In this document: in pieces, positions 17,725 through 27,600 of the stretch
Layout of the letters: every line of letters starts with the position of its first letter
How positions within the stretch are numbered: position 1 is the first letter of the stretch
Source of the DNA: Pelagirhabdus alkalitolerans
GTDB taxonomy: Bacteria; Bacillota; Bacilli; Bacillales; Amphibacillaceae
Direction of reading: 5' to 3'
Assembly (NCBI RefSeq): GCF_900096905.1
Contig: NZ_FMYI01000008.1
Coordinates: 37,047-101,046 of the forward strand
DNA: 64,000 nt
The notes under the pieces: model-generated
The model's input: the letters and a program-made list of their open reading frames with translations, nothing else
The model's database searches: none
What the model was told of the DNA's origin: nothing
Position numbers and translations under genes: made by a program

Positions 17725-18850
17725 ATTGAAATTTAAATTTGATATGCGGGCATACACACTAATTATTGCCCTGCTTTTAATCGTTGCAATTTTTACGATT
17801 ATGACAAATGGGGACTTTATTTCCTCACGTAATATTACGAACTTAACAAGACAAATGACAGTTATTGGTGTTCTAGCTGTTGGGATGACACTCGTCATTG
17901 TAGCCGGTCATATTGATTTATCTGTCGGGTCCATTGTTGGTCTAACAGGTGGTATTGCAGCGATCCTGCAAGTATGGCATGGATGGTCAACGTTACCTGT
18001 TATTCTCGTTACAATCCTCGCAGGTGTTGTTTTAGGATTATGGCAAGGTTGGTGGGTTGCCTACAAAGGTGTTCCCGCATTCATTGTCACATTGGGTGGC
18101 ATGTTGATTTTCCGTGGTATTTTACTCGGGATTAGCGGCGGTCAAACCGTTGCCCCAATGAATACCTCATTTAGAGCGATTGGTCAGGCGTATATTCCAT
18201 TCGCATTAGGCTATATTCTTTTAGCTGTACTGATTGTATTAGGTTTTGTATCGATAATGCGTAAACGAAAACGTCGCGCAGATCTCAACATGACGGTTAT
18301 ACCACCCGTTGTTGATTATGGAAAAATGGTGGTTTTCTCAGTACTTGTGACAGGATTTGTCTACATGCTAAGCCGTTATCAAGGTGTACCTGTTCCTTTA
18401 TTAATCTTGCTCGTCATTGCAGGAATATTCATCTTCATTTCAAGAAACACCACATTCGGTCGCCATATTTATGCGATCGGTGGTAATGAAGAAGCAGCGA
18501 AACTCTCAGGGATTAACATTAAACGAAACTTACTCTATGTATTTATCTTAATGGGTGCACTTGGTGCTGTTGGTGGTATCATTTTAACAAGCCGATTAAA
18601 CGCTGGTACGGTTGGTGCGGGTGATATGTACGAACTTGATACGATTGCAGCTGTGGTCATCGGCGGAACGAGTTTAGCAGGTGGTGTGGGTACGATCGTC
18701 GGCTCGATTTTAGGTGCCCTTATTATGGCTAGTATTGATAATGGGATGAGCATGATGAACATTGCTCCATTCTGGCAGTATATTGTAAAAGGTTTAATTC
18801 TAATCTTTGCTGTTTATTTAGACATTGCATCAAAGAAAAAGAATAAATAA
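17714..18850 (+). CDS. xylH: Xylose-type ABC transporter permease
   Basis: A 378-aa membrane permease of the ribose/xylose importer class, with about ten hydrophobic segments and the family motifs GMTLVIVAGHIDLSVGSIVG, GVPAFIVTLGGM and GGNEEAAKLSGI. Its length and the extra cytoplasmic loop (RKRKRRADLNM) fit XylH better than RbsC. It is the last gene of the operon and is followed by a palindromic terminator. Confidence 0.93.
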   Translation: MKNKLKFKFDMRAYTLIIALLLIVAIFTIMTNGDFISSRNITNLTRQMTVIGVLAVGMTLVIVAGHIDLSVGSIVGLTGGIAAILQVWHGWSTLPVILVTILAGVVLGLWQGWWVAYKGVPAFIVTLGGMLIFRGILLGISGGQTVAPMNTSFRAIGQAYIPFALGYILLAVLIVLGFVSIMRKRKRRADLNMTVIPPVVDYGKMVVFSVLVTGFVYMLSRYQGVPVPLLILLVIAGIFIFISRNTTFGRHIYAIGGNEEAAKLSGINIKRNLLYVFILMGALGAVGGIILTSRLNAGTVGAGDMYELDTIAAVVIGGTSLAGGVGTIVGSILGALIMASIDNGMSMMNIAPFWQYIVKGLILIFAVYLDIASKKKNK

Positions 18851-18897
18851 TAATGAATCTTTAACAAATTATAAACATTGGTTTTACCCCCTTTTAT

Positions 18898-18932
18898 AAA
18901 CCCGCTCTTCTCATGAGAAGAGCGGGTTTAGT
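18898..18932. terminator. Palindromic terminator after xylH
   Basis: A perfect 32-base palindrome built on AAACCCGCTCTTCTCA and its complement, followed by a short T-rich stretch. It closes the transporter operon before the purA regulatory region. Confidence 0.88.
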
Positions 18933-18974
18933 TTGTAATCGCATAAATAGATTAAACTAATCACCTGAATAGAT

Positions 18975-19051
18975 CGAACACGAACGTTGAGTTAAATATA
19001 TTGATAAATGTTCGTAATTAAATTGACTAATGCGTTAGTGATTGCTAAAAT
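18975..19051 (+). promoter_or_regulatory. purA promoter with PurR-box-like sites
   Basis: The promoter is TTGACT (19023-19028) and TAAAAT (19046-19051) with a 17-base spacer. Upstream, CGAAC cores occur at 18975 and 18981, and an inverted GTTCG at 19010-19014 whose complementary strand reads AATTACGAACATT, a near match to the Bacillus PurBox AWWWCCGAACWWT. Inverted CGAAC cores ahead of purA fit purine-responsive repression by PurR. Confidence 0.65.
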
Positions 19052-19111
19052 GATCTATGTTATCGAATTAACTCGTACGTTTATTAAATCAATCGGTGGA
19101 GGTCAAAACAT

Positions 19112-20404
19112 ATGTCATCAGTTGTTGTAGTCGGGACACAATGGGGAGATGAAGGAAAAGGTAAAATTACAGATTTCTTATCCCAAAATGCAGAGGTTGT
19201 TGCACGTTACCAAGGTGGAAATAATGCCGGACATACCATTAAGTTTGACGATGTCACATACAAATTACATTTAATCCCCTCAGGTATTTTTTTCAATGAA
19301 AAGGTCAGTGTATTAGGAAATGGAATGGTGATTGATCCGAAAGCACTTGTTAAAGAACTTAAGTATCTACATGATTTAGGTGTGAAAACGGACCAATTAA
19401 AAATTAGTAATCGCGCCCATGTCATTTTGCCGTATCATATTAAACTGGATCAGCTACAAGATGAAGAAAAAGGTGCCAATAAAATTGGGACAACGATGAA
19501 AGGGATTGGGCCTGCCTATATGGATAAAGCTGCTCGTATCGGTATACGAATCGCTGATCTTTTAGATTATGAGCTTTTTCAAAATAAATTAACTCAAAAC
19601 CTGAACGATAAAAATCGCTTACTTACAAAAGTGTACGACCAAGAAGCGATCAAAGTCGAAGATATTTTGGATGAATACTACCAGTATGGCCAAGAGATTA
19701 AACATCTAGTTGCTGACACATCGGTTGTATTAAATGATGCTTTAGATGCTGGGAAACGTGTTTTATTTGAAGGTGCTCAAGGGGTAATGCTAGATATCGA
19801 TCAAGGGACTTATCCGTTTGTGACCTCGTCAAACCCAATTGCAGGTGGCGTGACGATTGGGTCTGGTGTCGGCCCTTCTAAAATCAATCATGTCGTAGGC
19901 GTCTCAAAAGCGTATACGACACGTGTCGGTGATGGCCCGTTCCCAACAGAATTACATGATGAGATCGGTGATAAAATTCGTGAAGTCGGAAATGAATACG
20001 GTACGACAACAGGACGCCCGCGTCGTGTCGGTTGGTTTGATAGTGTAGTTGTTTCTCATGCTCAACGCGTGAGTGGCATTACCGATTTGTCACTGAACTC
20101 GATTGATGTGTTAACGGGTATTGAGACATTAAAAATTTGTGTGGCTTACCGTTACAAAGGAGAAGTGACGCGAGAATTCCCAGCCAGCTTAAAAGAACTA
20201 GCCGAATGTGAACCGATTTATGAAGAGTTACCAGGTTGGGATGAGGATATTACAGGCGCTAAGAGCTTAGATGATTTACCAGCGAATGCGCGTCACTATA
20301 TTGAGCGTATTTCCCAGTTAACGCAAATCCCTCTATCGATCTTTTCAGTCGGCCCGGATCGTAATCAAACGAATCAAGTGCGAAATGTTTATCGATACGC
20401 TTAA
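19112..20404 (+). CDS. purA: Adenylosuccinate synthase
   Basis: Joins IMP and aspartate using GTP, the first committed step to AMP. The 430-aa protein has the N-terminal GTP-binding signature VVVGTQWGDEGKGKITDFL, the IMP-binding segment GNNAGHTI, the QGVMLDIDQGTYPFVTSS region, and TTTGRPRRVGW. A GGTGGAGG site precedes the ATG. In B. subtilis it lies next to dnaC; here the xyl module is inserted in between. It is expressed from its own PurR-type promoter and terminated by the hairpin at 20418. Confidence 0.97.
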   Translation: MSSVVVVGTQWGDEGKGKITDFLSQNAEVVARYQGGNNAGHTIKFDDVTYKLHLIPSGIFFNEKVSVLGNGMVIDPKALVKELKYLHDLGVKTDQLKISNRAHVILPYHIKLDQLQDEEKGANKIGTTMKGIGPAYMDKAARIGIRIADLLDYELFQNKLTQNLNDKNRLLTKVYDQEAIKVEDILDEYYQYGQEIKHLVADTSVVLNDALDAGKRVLFEGAQGVMLDIDQGTYPFVTSSNPIAGGVTIGSGVGPSKINHVVGVSKAYTTRVGDGPFPTELHDEIGDKIREVGNEYGTTTGRPRRVGWFDSVVVSHAQRVSGITDLSLNSIDVLTGIETLKICVAYRYKGEVTREFPASLKELAECEPIYEELPGWDEDITGAKSLDDLPANARHYIERISQLTQIPLSIFSVGPDRNQTNQVRNVYRYA

Positions 20405-20417
20405 ATAGCATAAGAAT

Positions 20418-20461
20418 AAGGTAGGTTAATGGATTATAACAATCCTATAACCTACCTTTTC
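20418..20461. terminator. Bidirectional terminator between purA and the glycosyltransferase gene
   Basis: AAGGTAGGTTA pairs with TAACCTACCTT, and an inner GGATT/AATCC pair extends the stem. A and T runs on both sides serve the two convergent genes. Confidence 0.88.
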
Positions 20462-20463
20462 GT

Positions 20464-21906
20464 TTACTGTTTATCTTTTTTGTTAGTTGTCTCAGCTGTG
20501 AACTGTGTACGTGTCATATCTCCCCAACTTTTTTTACCCCTTCTGTACTCGAAAAAAGCTTTGCAACGCCACCAAGCATTCATTTGTCTATATCCGACAT
20601 TTTCTAATATGCTATATAGAATAAGAATTAGGTATTCTTTTACATGATTATATTTTGAAAAGCTATATTCATCTAACAATATGGCACTACTTGATAAAAA
20701 TATGCCATATAAAATGGATAATATGAGAAACACAATGAAAAATTCGAAGCTAACAATACCTAATAGGAATGATAATGGTACAAATAAATAACCGAAGACC
20801 TCTATGACACCACCAAGCATTTCAGCTAAGAAGAAATAAGGCATCGCCATTAAACCAACTGAGCCATATTTGAAATTTAAAAGCATGCTTTTATGGTTTA
20901 GCATTGTATCCATTAAGCCTTTATGCCAGCGTTTACGTTGGTTTTTTAAAATACGCCGATCTTCTGGTACTTGGGTCCAACATACCGGATCAGGAATGAA
21001 AACAATTTTATAAGGCTTTTTAAGTTTTCTTCTATTTCGATGAATCTTAACAATTAATTCCATATCTTCCCCAACTGTATCCTCTGTGTAGCCTCCTGCT
21101 TCAATGACAACATCTTTATTGAACACACCAAAGGCACCTGAAATGATCAGTAAAGCATTAAAGCTTCCCCAACCTAAGCGTCCAAATAGAAAGGCTCTTA
21201 AATACTCTACTGTTTGAAAGCGCACTAAATGTTTTTTGCTTAGGTGAATGGATTCAATAAAGCCTTTATCTACGACACAATCATTCACAGGACGAATGAC
21301 GCCACCAGATACGACTACGGAAGGGTCTTCTACAAAGGGGCGAATGACTTTAGCTAGTGAATCACGTTCAAGAATAGAATCTGCATCTATCGCTGTAATA
21401 ATTGGATATTTAGAAATATTAATACCAGCATTTAAAGCGTCCGCTTTTCCACCATTTTTTTTATCGACAACAACGATATTATCGAATAAACGTGAGAAAT
21501 AGATGTCATTGATCTCTTCTGTATTTAGTTTTCTTCTGTAAGGCATTTTTATTTTTTGTAATTCAAATTCAGAAATTAGTTGATCTAAAGTACTATCTTT
21601 AGAACCATCGTTTACAATGATGAGTTCAAATTCACGATAATTCATACTTAACAATGCTTTCACATTATCATTGATGGTGCTCTCTTCGTTGTAACAAGGG
21701 ATGATAAGCGATAACGGCGGGGTGTAATTAGATGCTAACATATCCTCATAAGACCAATACTTCTTTTTTTGTCGATGAATATATAAAGCGTGAATCGACA
21801 CTAAAAAGAGAAGGGTATAAATAGCATTTACAAAAATCATGTAAAACAATACAAAGTAATTAAAATGAATCAGAATCGTTATTAAACTATCTGTCACTAT
21901 ATGCAT
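20464..21906 (-). CDS. Family 2 membrane glycosyltransferase (processive polysaccharide synthase type)
   Basis: A 480-aa membrane enzyme that should polymerise a beta-linked polysaccharide from a nucleotide sugar. An N-terminal TM region (~10-40) is followed by a GT-A domain with LIIPCYNEE, VNDGSKDS, the DxD motif in AIDADSILE, VGEDMEL, and the product-gating motif QRKRWHKG. Three to four TM helices end the protein. The layout resembles PgaC/IcaA and hyaluronan-type synthases. It is the last gene of a five-gene minus-strand operon that also encodes a diguanylate cyclase. No PilZ domain is visible, so any c-di-GMP effect would need another receptor. The polymer cannot be identified. Confidence 0.88.
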   Translation of the reverse strand: MHIVTDSLITILIHFNYFVLFYMIFVNAIYTLLFLVSIHALYIHRQKKKYWSYEDMLASNYTPPLSLIIPCYNEESTINDNVKALLSMNYREFELIIVNDGSKDSTLDQLISEFELQKIKMPYRRKLNTEEINDIYFSRLFDNIVVVDKKNGGKADALNAGINISKYPIITAIDADSILERDSLAKVIRPFVEDPSVVVSGGVIRPVNDCVVDKGFIESIHLSKKHLVRFQTVEYLRAFLFGRLGWGSFNALLIISGAFGVFNKDVVIEAGGYTEDTVGEDMELIVKIHRNRRKLKKPYKIVFIPDPVCWTQVPEDRRILKNQRKRWHKGLMDTMLNHKSMLLNFKYGSVGLMAMPYFFLAEMLGGVIEVFGYLFVPLSFLLGIVSFEFFIVFLILSILYGIFLSSSAILLDEYSFSKYNHVKEYLILILYSILENVGYRQMNAWWRCKAFFEYRRGKKSWGDMTRTQFTAETTNKKDKQ

Positions 21907-21940
21907 GAAACCGCCCCTTTATGGTCAAAGAATAAATATA

Positions 21941-22990
21941 TTAAATGTGAATCGCTTCCTTTTGAAGAGTGGCGTATGCGATATCCTGAGTGAACGGATC
22001 CTCTGCACTTAGTAAAGATAGTAAAGCGGATATCCCCTCTTCACCATGTGCTAACAAGGACTGAGATGCATTGTATCTGACATACCAATTTTGATCACTC
22101 GCCAAACGAGTCAACATCGTTATGGATCGATGATTACGCATCACTTGAAGGTATTTGGATAGAAAGAGTCGAACTTCCCAATCGGGATCGTTCACCCAAT
22201 CTATAAGTGTTGATTGGAATAAATCGTCCCCCGTATATTCAAGGGAACGACTCGCTTTTAGTGCTGCAATTTTTAGTTCTTTCTCAGACTCAAAAAGGCA
22301 GGATTGAATCCAAGTGGTGGCTTCAACGTAACGTCTTCTACCCATTGCTTCTAAAACAATGGTTTGTATATACGTATCATGTTCATCCATCATTTCATTT
22401 AGAGCTTGAGAGATGTCACCTTCTACCAAGTCTAGGAGTGCTAATAAGTTAGACTTACTTAACCGATTTCGTTTGGTCCCTGTAATTAAGATATCAGATA
22501 AAAATTGATCATTCGTTAGTTTGATTAAACTTTTAGATGTGACAAAGAGCAATTCTGGGTCCAGTGTTTGCAACTGATGATAAAGATCATCGGTAAACAT
22601 GCTTAATTCATATTCACCAACCCAATAAGTGGCTGCTTTTTGTTTCCACGTATTTTTAGAGTTTAAAAATTTTTCGACTCTTTTTACGATGAACGCATTC
22701 CCCAGTGTTTCTATAAGCGCTCGTTTTTTATCTCTAGTAATAACCGAACTATACTCTGAGAAAAGGGAGTGAATGACCTGTTGTTCTAGACGCGTTGATG
22801 GTGTAATGGGTAATTCATCAGTTTGGTCAGTAATAAAGCGTAAAAATGAATCTTCATACAAATTTTTTATTTGCTTTTTACGTTTGTTCAACAAGTTGGT
22901 CGACGCTTTTTTAAATAATAAAAAGAAAAAAAAGAGTGTGTTAATCACGAATAGAATGGCAACGAATGTTCGTAAGTATTGGCTTATCAT
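21941..22990 (-). CDS. Membrane-anchored HEAT-repeat protein
   Basis: A 349-aa protein with one N-terminal transmembrane helix (~8-28, TFVAILFVINTLFFFFLLF) and a cytoplasmic region of helical HEAT-type repeats, clearest at the C-terminus (DWVNDPDWEVRLFLSKYL, LASDQNWYVRYNASQSLL). Such repeats act as protein-binding scaffolds. Its start overlaps the stop of the diguanylate cyclase gene by four bases, and the polysaccharide synthase follows 34 bases downstream. A role in linking signalling to the synthase is a reasonable inference, not an observation. Confidence 0.8.
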   Translation of the reverse strand: MISQYLRTFVAILFVINTLFFFFLLFKKASTNLLNKRKKQIKNLYEDSFLRFITDQTDELPITPSTRLEQQVIHSLFSEYSSVITRDKKRALIETLGNAFIVKRVEKFLNSKNTWKQKAATYWVGEYELSMFTDDLYHQLQTLDPELLFVTSKSLIKLTNDQFLSDILITGTKRNRLSKSNLLALLDLVEGDISQALNEMMDEHDTYIQTIVLEAMGRRRYVEATTWIQSCLFESEKELKIAALKASRSLEYTGDDLFQSTLIDWVNDPDWEVRLFLSKYLQVMRNHRSITMLTRLASDQNWYVRYNASQSLLAHGEEGISALLSLLSAEDPFTQDIAYATLQKEAIHI

Positions 22991-24645
22991 GATTCATCCA
23001 ACGCTTTATTAACTAATATTTTCTTAATTTTATGTTCTAATAGATCTAGAGAAAAAGGCTTTTCTAAATAATCATCGGCTCCTAGCTTTAAGCTTTCGAT
23101 CATAGTCGATTCACTCCGTTTGCCCGATAGCATGATAATTTTCAAGTTATCTTTTTGACAAAACTTTTCTATTTTTTTTAAGACTTCAATACCTGTCATT
23201 TTTGGAAGCATAATATCTAACAACATTAAGTCATACGTTTTCTCACTTATTTTAGAAAGCGCCTCTTGACCATCTCTTGCATAGTCTACAACATACCCTA
23301 AATAATTTAATCTTGTTTTAATAATATTCGCCAATAATAATTCATCATCCACAACGAGTATTTTCTTAGTCGAAGAGGTTTTAATATCACTATCTAAAAC
23401 AGTTTGGTTCTTACCATTTTTTTTAGCGGTATACAGTGCTTTATCCGCTTTTTCCAGCAAAATGTTTTGACTGGATTGTCCCTGTTTTAGTTGTGCTATA
23501 CCTGCACTAAAACTTAGGTGAATTGTAGAATTTTCATTTGGTACTACAAAAGGGGTTGATTGCGTTTCTTGTCTAATGGATTCAATAATATGTTTTGCTT
23601 CAAGCTCTGAATGATTTGGAAATAAAATAAGGAACTCATCTCCGCCAAACCGATAAATTTGAGCCTGATTCGAGAGGTGCTTCTTAATCATATTGACAAA
23701 GTTAACTAAAATGGTATCTCCAAAAAGATGCCCATGTGTATCGTTTATCGATTTAAAATAATCCAAATCGAGAAAAGCAACTGAGCACAAACGCTCCTTT
23801 TCGATAAAAGCTTCCTTTTCTTTTTCAAATGCTTTAACAAAACCTTTTCTCAACTCAGCCCCTGTTAACTCATCTTTATAAAATTGATTCTCAATTTTTT
23901 GCTTTTTATTCAGAGTTCCAATAATCAAGGACACAAGCTCCTCGGGATCGACAGGCTTTGGAAGAAATGTTTCGGCACCTGTTCGAAGGGCTTTATTTTT
24001 TATTTCTTTACTGTTTAAGCCAGATAAAAAGATAAACGGAATACCATTATCTAATTCAGCAATCTCTTCATACATATCAAACCCAGATCGACCTGGCATG
24101 ACAATATCAAAGATTGCTAAATCAACAGATTTTGTCTTTAATAGATCAATAGCCTCTTCACTATTATTAGTGATAAATACATTGAACCCTTCGGTGACCA
24201 ACACTCTTTCTAAAAAGTTTAAAAGGTTAACATCATCATCAACGATTAAAATTGTACCTAATTTTTGGTCTTGTAGCTTTTCTCGATTTTGTGTCTCAGA
24301 TTCATCGGTTGATTTTAGAATACGTTGATTCAGATGTTTTTCAAATAGGTGAATCAACTGACCTGCTGATTTGATAATTTTTAACTCTTGGTTTGATTGC
24401 TCTAGTTGTGCATGTAACAATGCTTCTAAGTTTTCAGAAACCTCAGCAATATCAGATAAACCGATGGTGCCAGCTGTTCCTTTTATACGGTGAATAAAAT
24501 GATTCAGCCTATCAAAATGTTGTGAGTCTGTGTCATATAGATACGTGATTAAATGTCGCGTCATATAATTAAGCTCTTCATTATTATCTGTCAAAAAATG
24601 ATGCTGACTTTTCTCGATCATTTTCTCCATCTTTGTTTTGTCCAT
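22987..24645 (-). CDS. Hpt-REC-GGDEF-REC signalling protein (diguanylate cyclase)
   Basis: A 552-aa cytoplasmic multidomain protein. An Hpt domain (~1-100) has its phospho-acceptor His in HRIKGTAGTIGL. A first receiver (~125-245) has Asp in LAIFDIVMPGRSG, a GGDEF domain (~265-420) has an intact RFGGDEF active site and EKADKALYTAKKNGKN, and a second receiver (~430-550) has Asp in LMLLDIMLPKMTG. It should make c-di-GMP under phosphorelay control. No RxxD inhibitory site precedes GGDEF (the stretch there is NQAQIYRF). The start at 24645 is chosen because AGGAGGG precedes it; the frame extends to 24666. It follows the hybrid kinase by 21 bases. Confidence 0.92.
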   Translation of the reverse strand: MDKTKMEKMIEKSQHHFLTDNNEELNYMTRHLITYLYDTDSQHFDRLNHFIHRIKGTAGTIGLSDIAEVSENLEALLHAQLEQSNQELKIIKSAGQLIHLFEKHLNQRILKSTDESETQNREKLQDQKLGTILIVDDDVNLLNFLERVLVTEGFNVFITNNSEEAIDLLKTKSVDLAIFDIVMPGRSGFDMYEEIAELDNGIPFIFLSGLNSKEIKNKALRTGAETFLPKPVDPEELVSLIIGTLNKKQKIENQFYKDELTGAELRKGFVKAFEKEKEAFIEKERLCSVAFLDLDYFKSINDTHGHLFGDTILVNFVNMIKKHLSNQAQIYRFGGDEFLILFPNHSELEAKHIIESIRQETQSTPFVVPNENSTIHLSFSAGIAQLKQGQSSQNILLEKADKALYTAKKNGKNQTVLDSDIKTSSTKKILVVDDELLLANIIKTRLNYLGYVVDYARDGQEALSKISEKTYDLMLLDIMLPKMTGIEVLKKIEKFCQKDNLKIIMLSGKRSESTMIESLKLGADDYLEKPFSLDLLEHKIKKILVNKALDES

Positions 24646-24666
24646 TTCTACCCTCCTAATAAACAC

Positions 24667-27600
24667 TTATGAGTTGTCTGTATCGCCTAGTAACTCATGA
24701 CAAGCTTTGACGAGTACGTCTGGTGAATAGGGTTTTTCAAGGTAGGCATCGATTTGATATTTTTCACTTAAGTCTTGACCGACACTTAAGGCCGAAGACA
24801 CAATAATCGGCAATGTACGCCATTTTGGATGAGCCTTTATCTCTTCTATCAATTCCCACCCGTTCATCGTGTCATCTAACATTAGATCAATCACAATAGC
24901 TGTTAAACTATGTTGATTGATAACAGTTGAAACATTTTGTGCGCTCAGATGATGGACAACATTAAATCCATTTGTTTTTAATGAGTCTGAGAGCAGACTC
25001 GCAAAGCTAATATCATCTTCTACTAACAAAATGGTTCCCTTTGTATCATGTGAACGATCGTTATCCTCTTGTAACGACGAATGAAGCAACATCTGTTGGT
25101 CATGTGATGGGAGTGAAATACTGACAGTTGTCCCCTCGTTTTCTATAGAATCAATCCAAATATCCCCTTGATGGGCTTGGACAATCCCTTTACTGATAGC
25201 AAGGCCTAAACCTGTTCCGCCTATTTTTTTACTAGCACTATTATCAACTCGTTTAAATTTAGTGAACATACTATTTAACTCAGACTTTGGTATACCAATG
25301 CCTTCATCTTTAATATGGATATGGACTTTATTCGCTTTATTTTGTATTTGAATCGTCACGATACCACCATCTGGTGAGAATTTAATCGCATTGTTGATCA
25401 GATTTGTTAAAAGTTGAATAAGTCGGTCATGGTCTCCCCAGACAGTGGTTGAAAGTGCCGTATCTTCAATATGAATCGTATGATGGGTATGTTGCTTGAA
25501 CAATTGAACAACTTCCATAATTAATCGATTAAGTTCGACGGGCTCCATATTGTATTCTTGTTTACCAGATTCGATTCGTTGTATATCTAAGAAGTCATTA
25601 ATTAAAGTCGTTAAGCGCTGTGCTTCTCTATAGATCGTTTCTAGATATAGCTTTTTCTTTTCGGGTTTTAACTCTTTGTGCAACAACATCTCGGTAAAGC
25701 CTAAAACACTTGATAGAGGTGTTCTCAGTTCATGACTAACGGTGCTGACTAATTCAGATTTCATTTGATCAACTTCGTGTTCTTTCGTTTGATCACGAAA
25801 GACAAATAGCGTACTTGTTTTTTCCCCTTTTGTGAAGATAGGAAACGCATATAATTTTATATACTTCATGTTGCCACTTGATTGACGACAAGCAATTGAA
25901 GCTTCTGTTAGCGTTGATGGATTGATCATTGTCTTAAAGAAACGTTTAATGTCTGAAGGCGATTCACATTGGTTGGCGAGTTGATCCATCCAATTCGCTT
26001 GCATAGACGTTCCCACTAGTTGATCATCCTCAAGGTCAAAGATGTCAAAAACATTTTGGTTCGTTTGAAGCATAGTTCCATCAACAGAGACCAATTGTAA
26101 GCCTTCGTTGACATTTTGAATGATGCTATTGTTTAAGCTTCTTTCTAGTTGTACGGCTTCATAGATATTGATACGGCTTAATGCCATACCTAAAGGCTTC
26201 ATCAATAAGCTGATTTCTTCCATTTCTTCGTCAGTGAAGGTGTGACCAATTCGTGTGAGAGCTAAAACTAACTCAACCTCGTCTCTGTCATTTTTTACAG
26301 AGGTGTAGAAGTCATAAGCAAATGTTTTAACATCAGCAACCCCTTTTTCATCTTGTTTGACTTCGCGTTTGATGACATAGTGACTTTCATTTTCTAACCT
26401 GGATAAAATATAAGAATAAACCTCATCAGAATTTAGCAGTTCGTTTATATGTTCAGGTGTGAACCCCTTTTGTTCGTATGCATTATCATAAATGCTGAGT
26501 AAAAGCCCTTTTTCAAAGTGAAAAATAGATTCAAAGTAACGAAATGTTTGTTTTAAAAACGTTGATCGGTCACTGGTGAACGTTAACTCCTTGTTTAATA
26601 GACCATACTTTTCTGATTTATCTTTTTCGTATTGTGTTTCGTGAAGGAGAAGCTGTAACTGTTGCTCGTTATTTATATTTTCTGTAATGTCAATTCCGAT
26701 CAATATATATTTGTAAATATGACTTTTTTGATCAATAAAAGGTACGATTGTAGCTTCTATCCAATAGAAATCACCATCTTTTGTTTCGTTTTTAAGCTTC
26801 CCGTTCCAAATTTTCCCTTTCGATATAGTGAGCCATAGGTTTTCATAATAGTTAGCTGAATGAAAACCACTTTTTAGAATGCGTGTTGAATGCCCCGTTA
26901 ATTCATCTTCATCATAGCCTGATGTTTTGGTAAAACGATCATTTACGCTAAGAATCTTCCCTTCATTATCCGTAATACAAACTAAAGCAGACTGATCAAG
27001 TGCTTTATTAATGTGCTCAATTTCAGATATATAACTTTGTAATTGCTCCTGATTAAATTCCAATTGTTCTTGTTGAGTTAACAACTCTTGATTTTGAGTA
27101 ACTAATTCTTCTTCTTTCTCTTGAATCTTCATAGCCATTTCATTATGGGTAGAAGCAAGAGTGTCAAATTCTTGTAAACCAAAATTCTCTTCTAAATTTG
27201 CTTTATGTTCTGTTCCTAAGCTTTTAGTAGCAACTAAAAGTTGATCTAGCGGTTGGTGGATCGATTTAAGTAGTCGATTAATCATAAATATAATAATGGA
27301 AAAGCTTAAAATACCAATGCTGATAAATACGATCATAAATAGATCAAAAAGCTCTGTCGTTTCATTTAAAACAGAATTTCTCTCGTTTTCACTGATTGAT
27401 TGAACAGCATTTGTATAAGATAAAAAATAATTAATATCCTCGTATGTGCCGTCTTCACCAAGCTCTCGTAAGGATGCATAATCATCATTATCAACGTAAT
27501 TCATAGCTTGAGGTAACAAAGTTTGACTGTAAGTATCGTAAAAGGTATTTAGCATCGTATAAAATTCACGTTCATTCTCTGATAGTTCTAGGTTTCCAAA

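Noticed and set aside
20429..20647. A plus-strand frame of 72 codons after purA
   Set aside because: It lies within the bidirectional terminator and the antisense of the glycosyltransferase gene, with no ribosome site.
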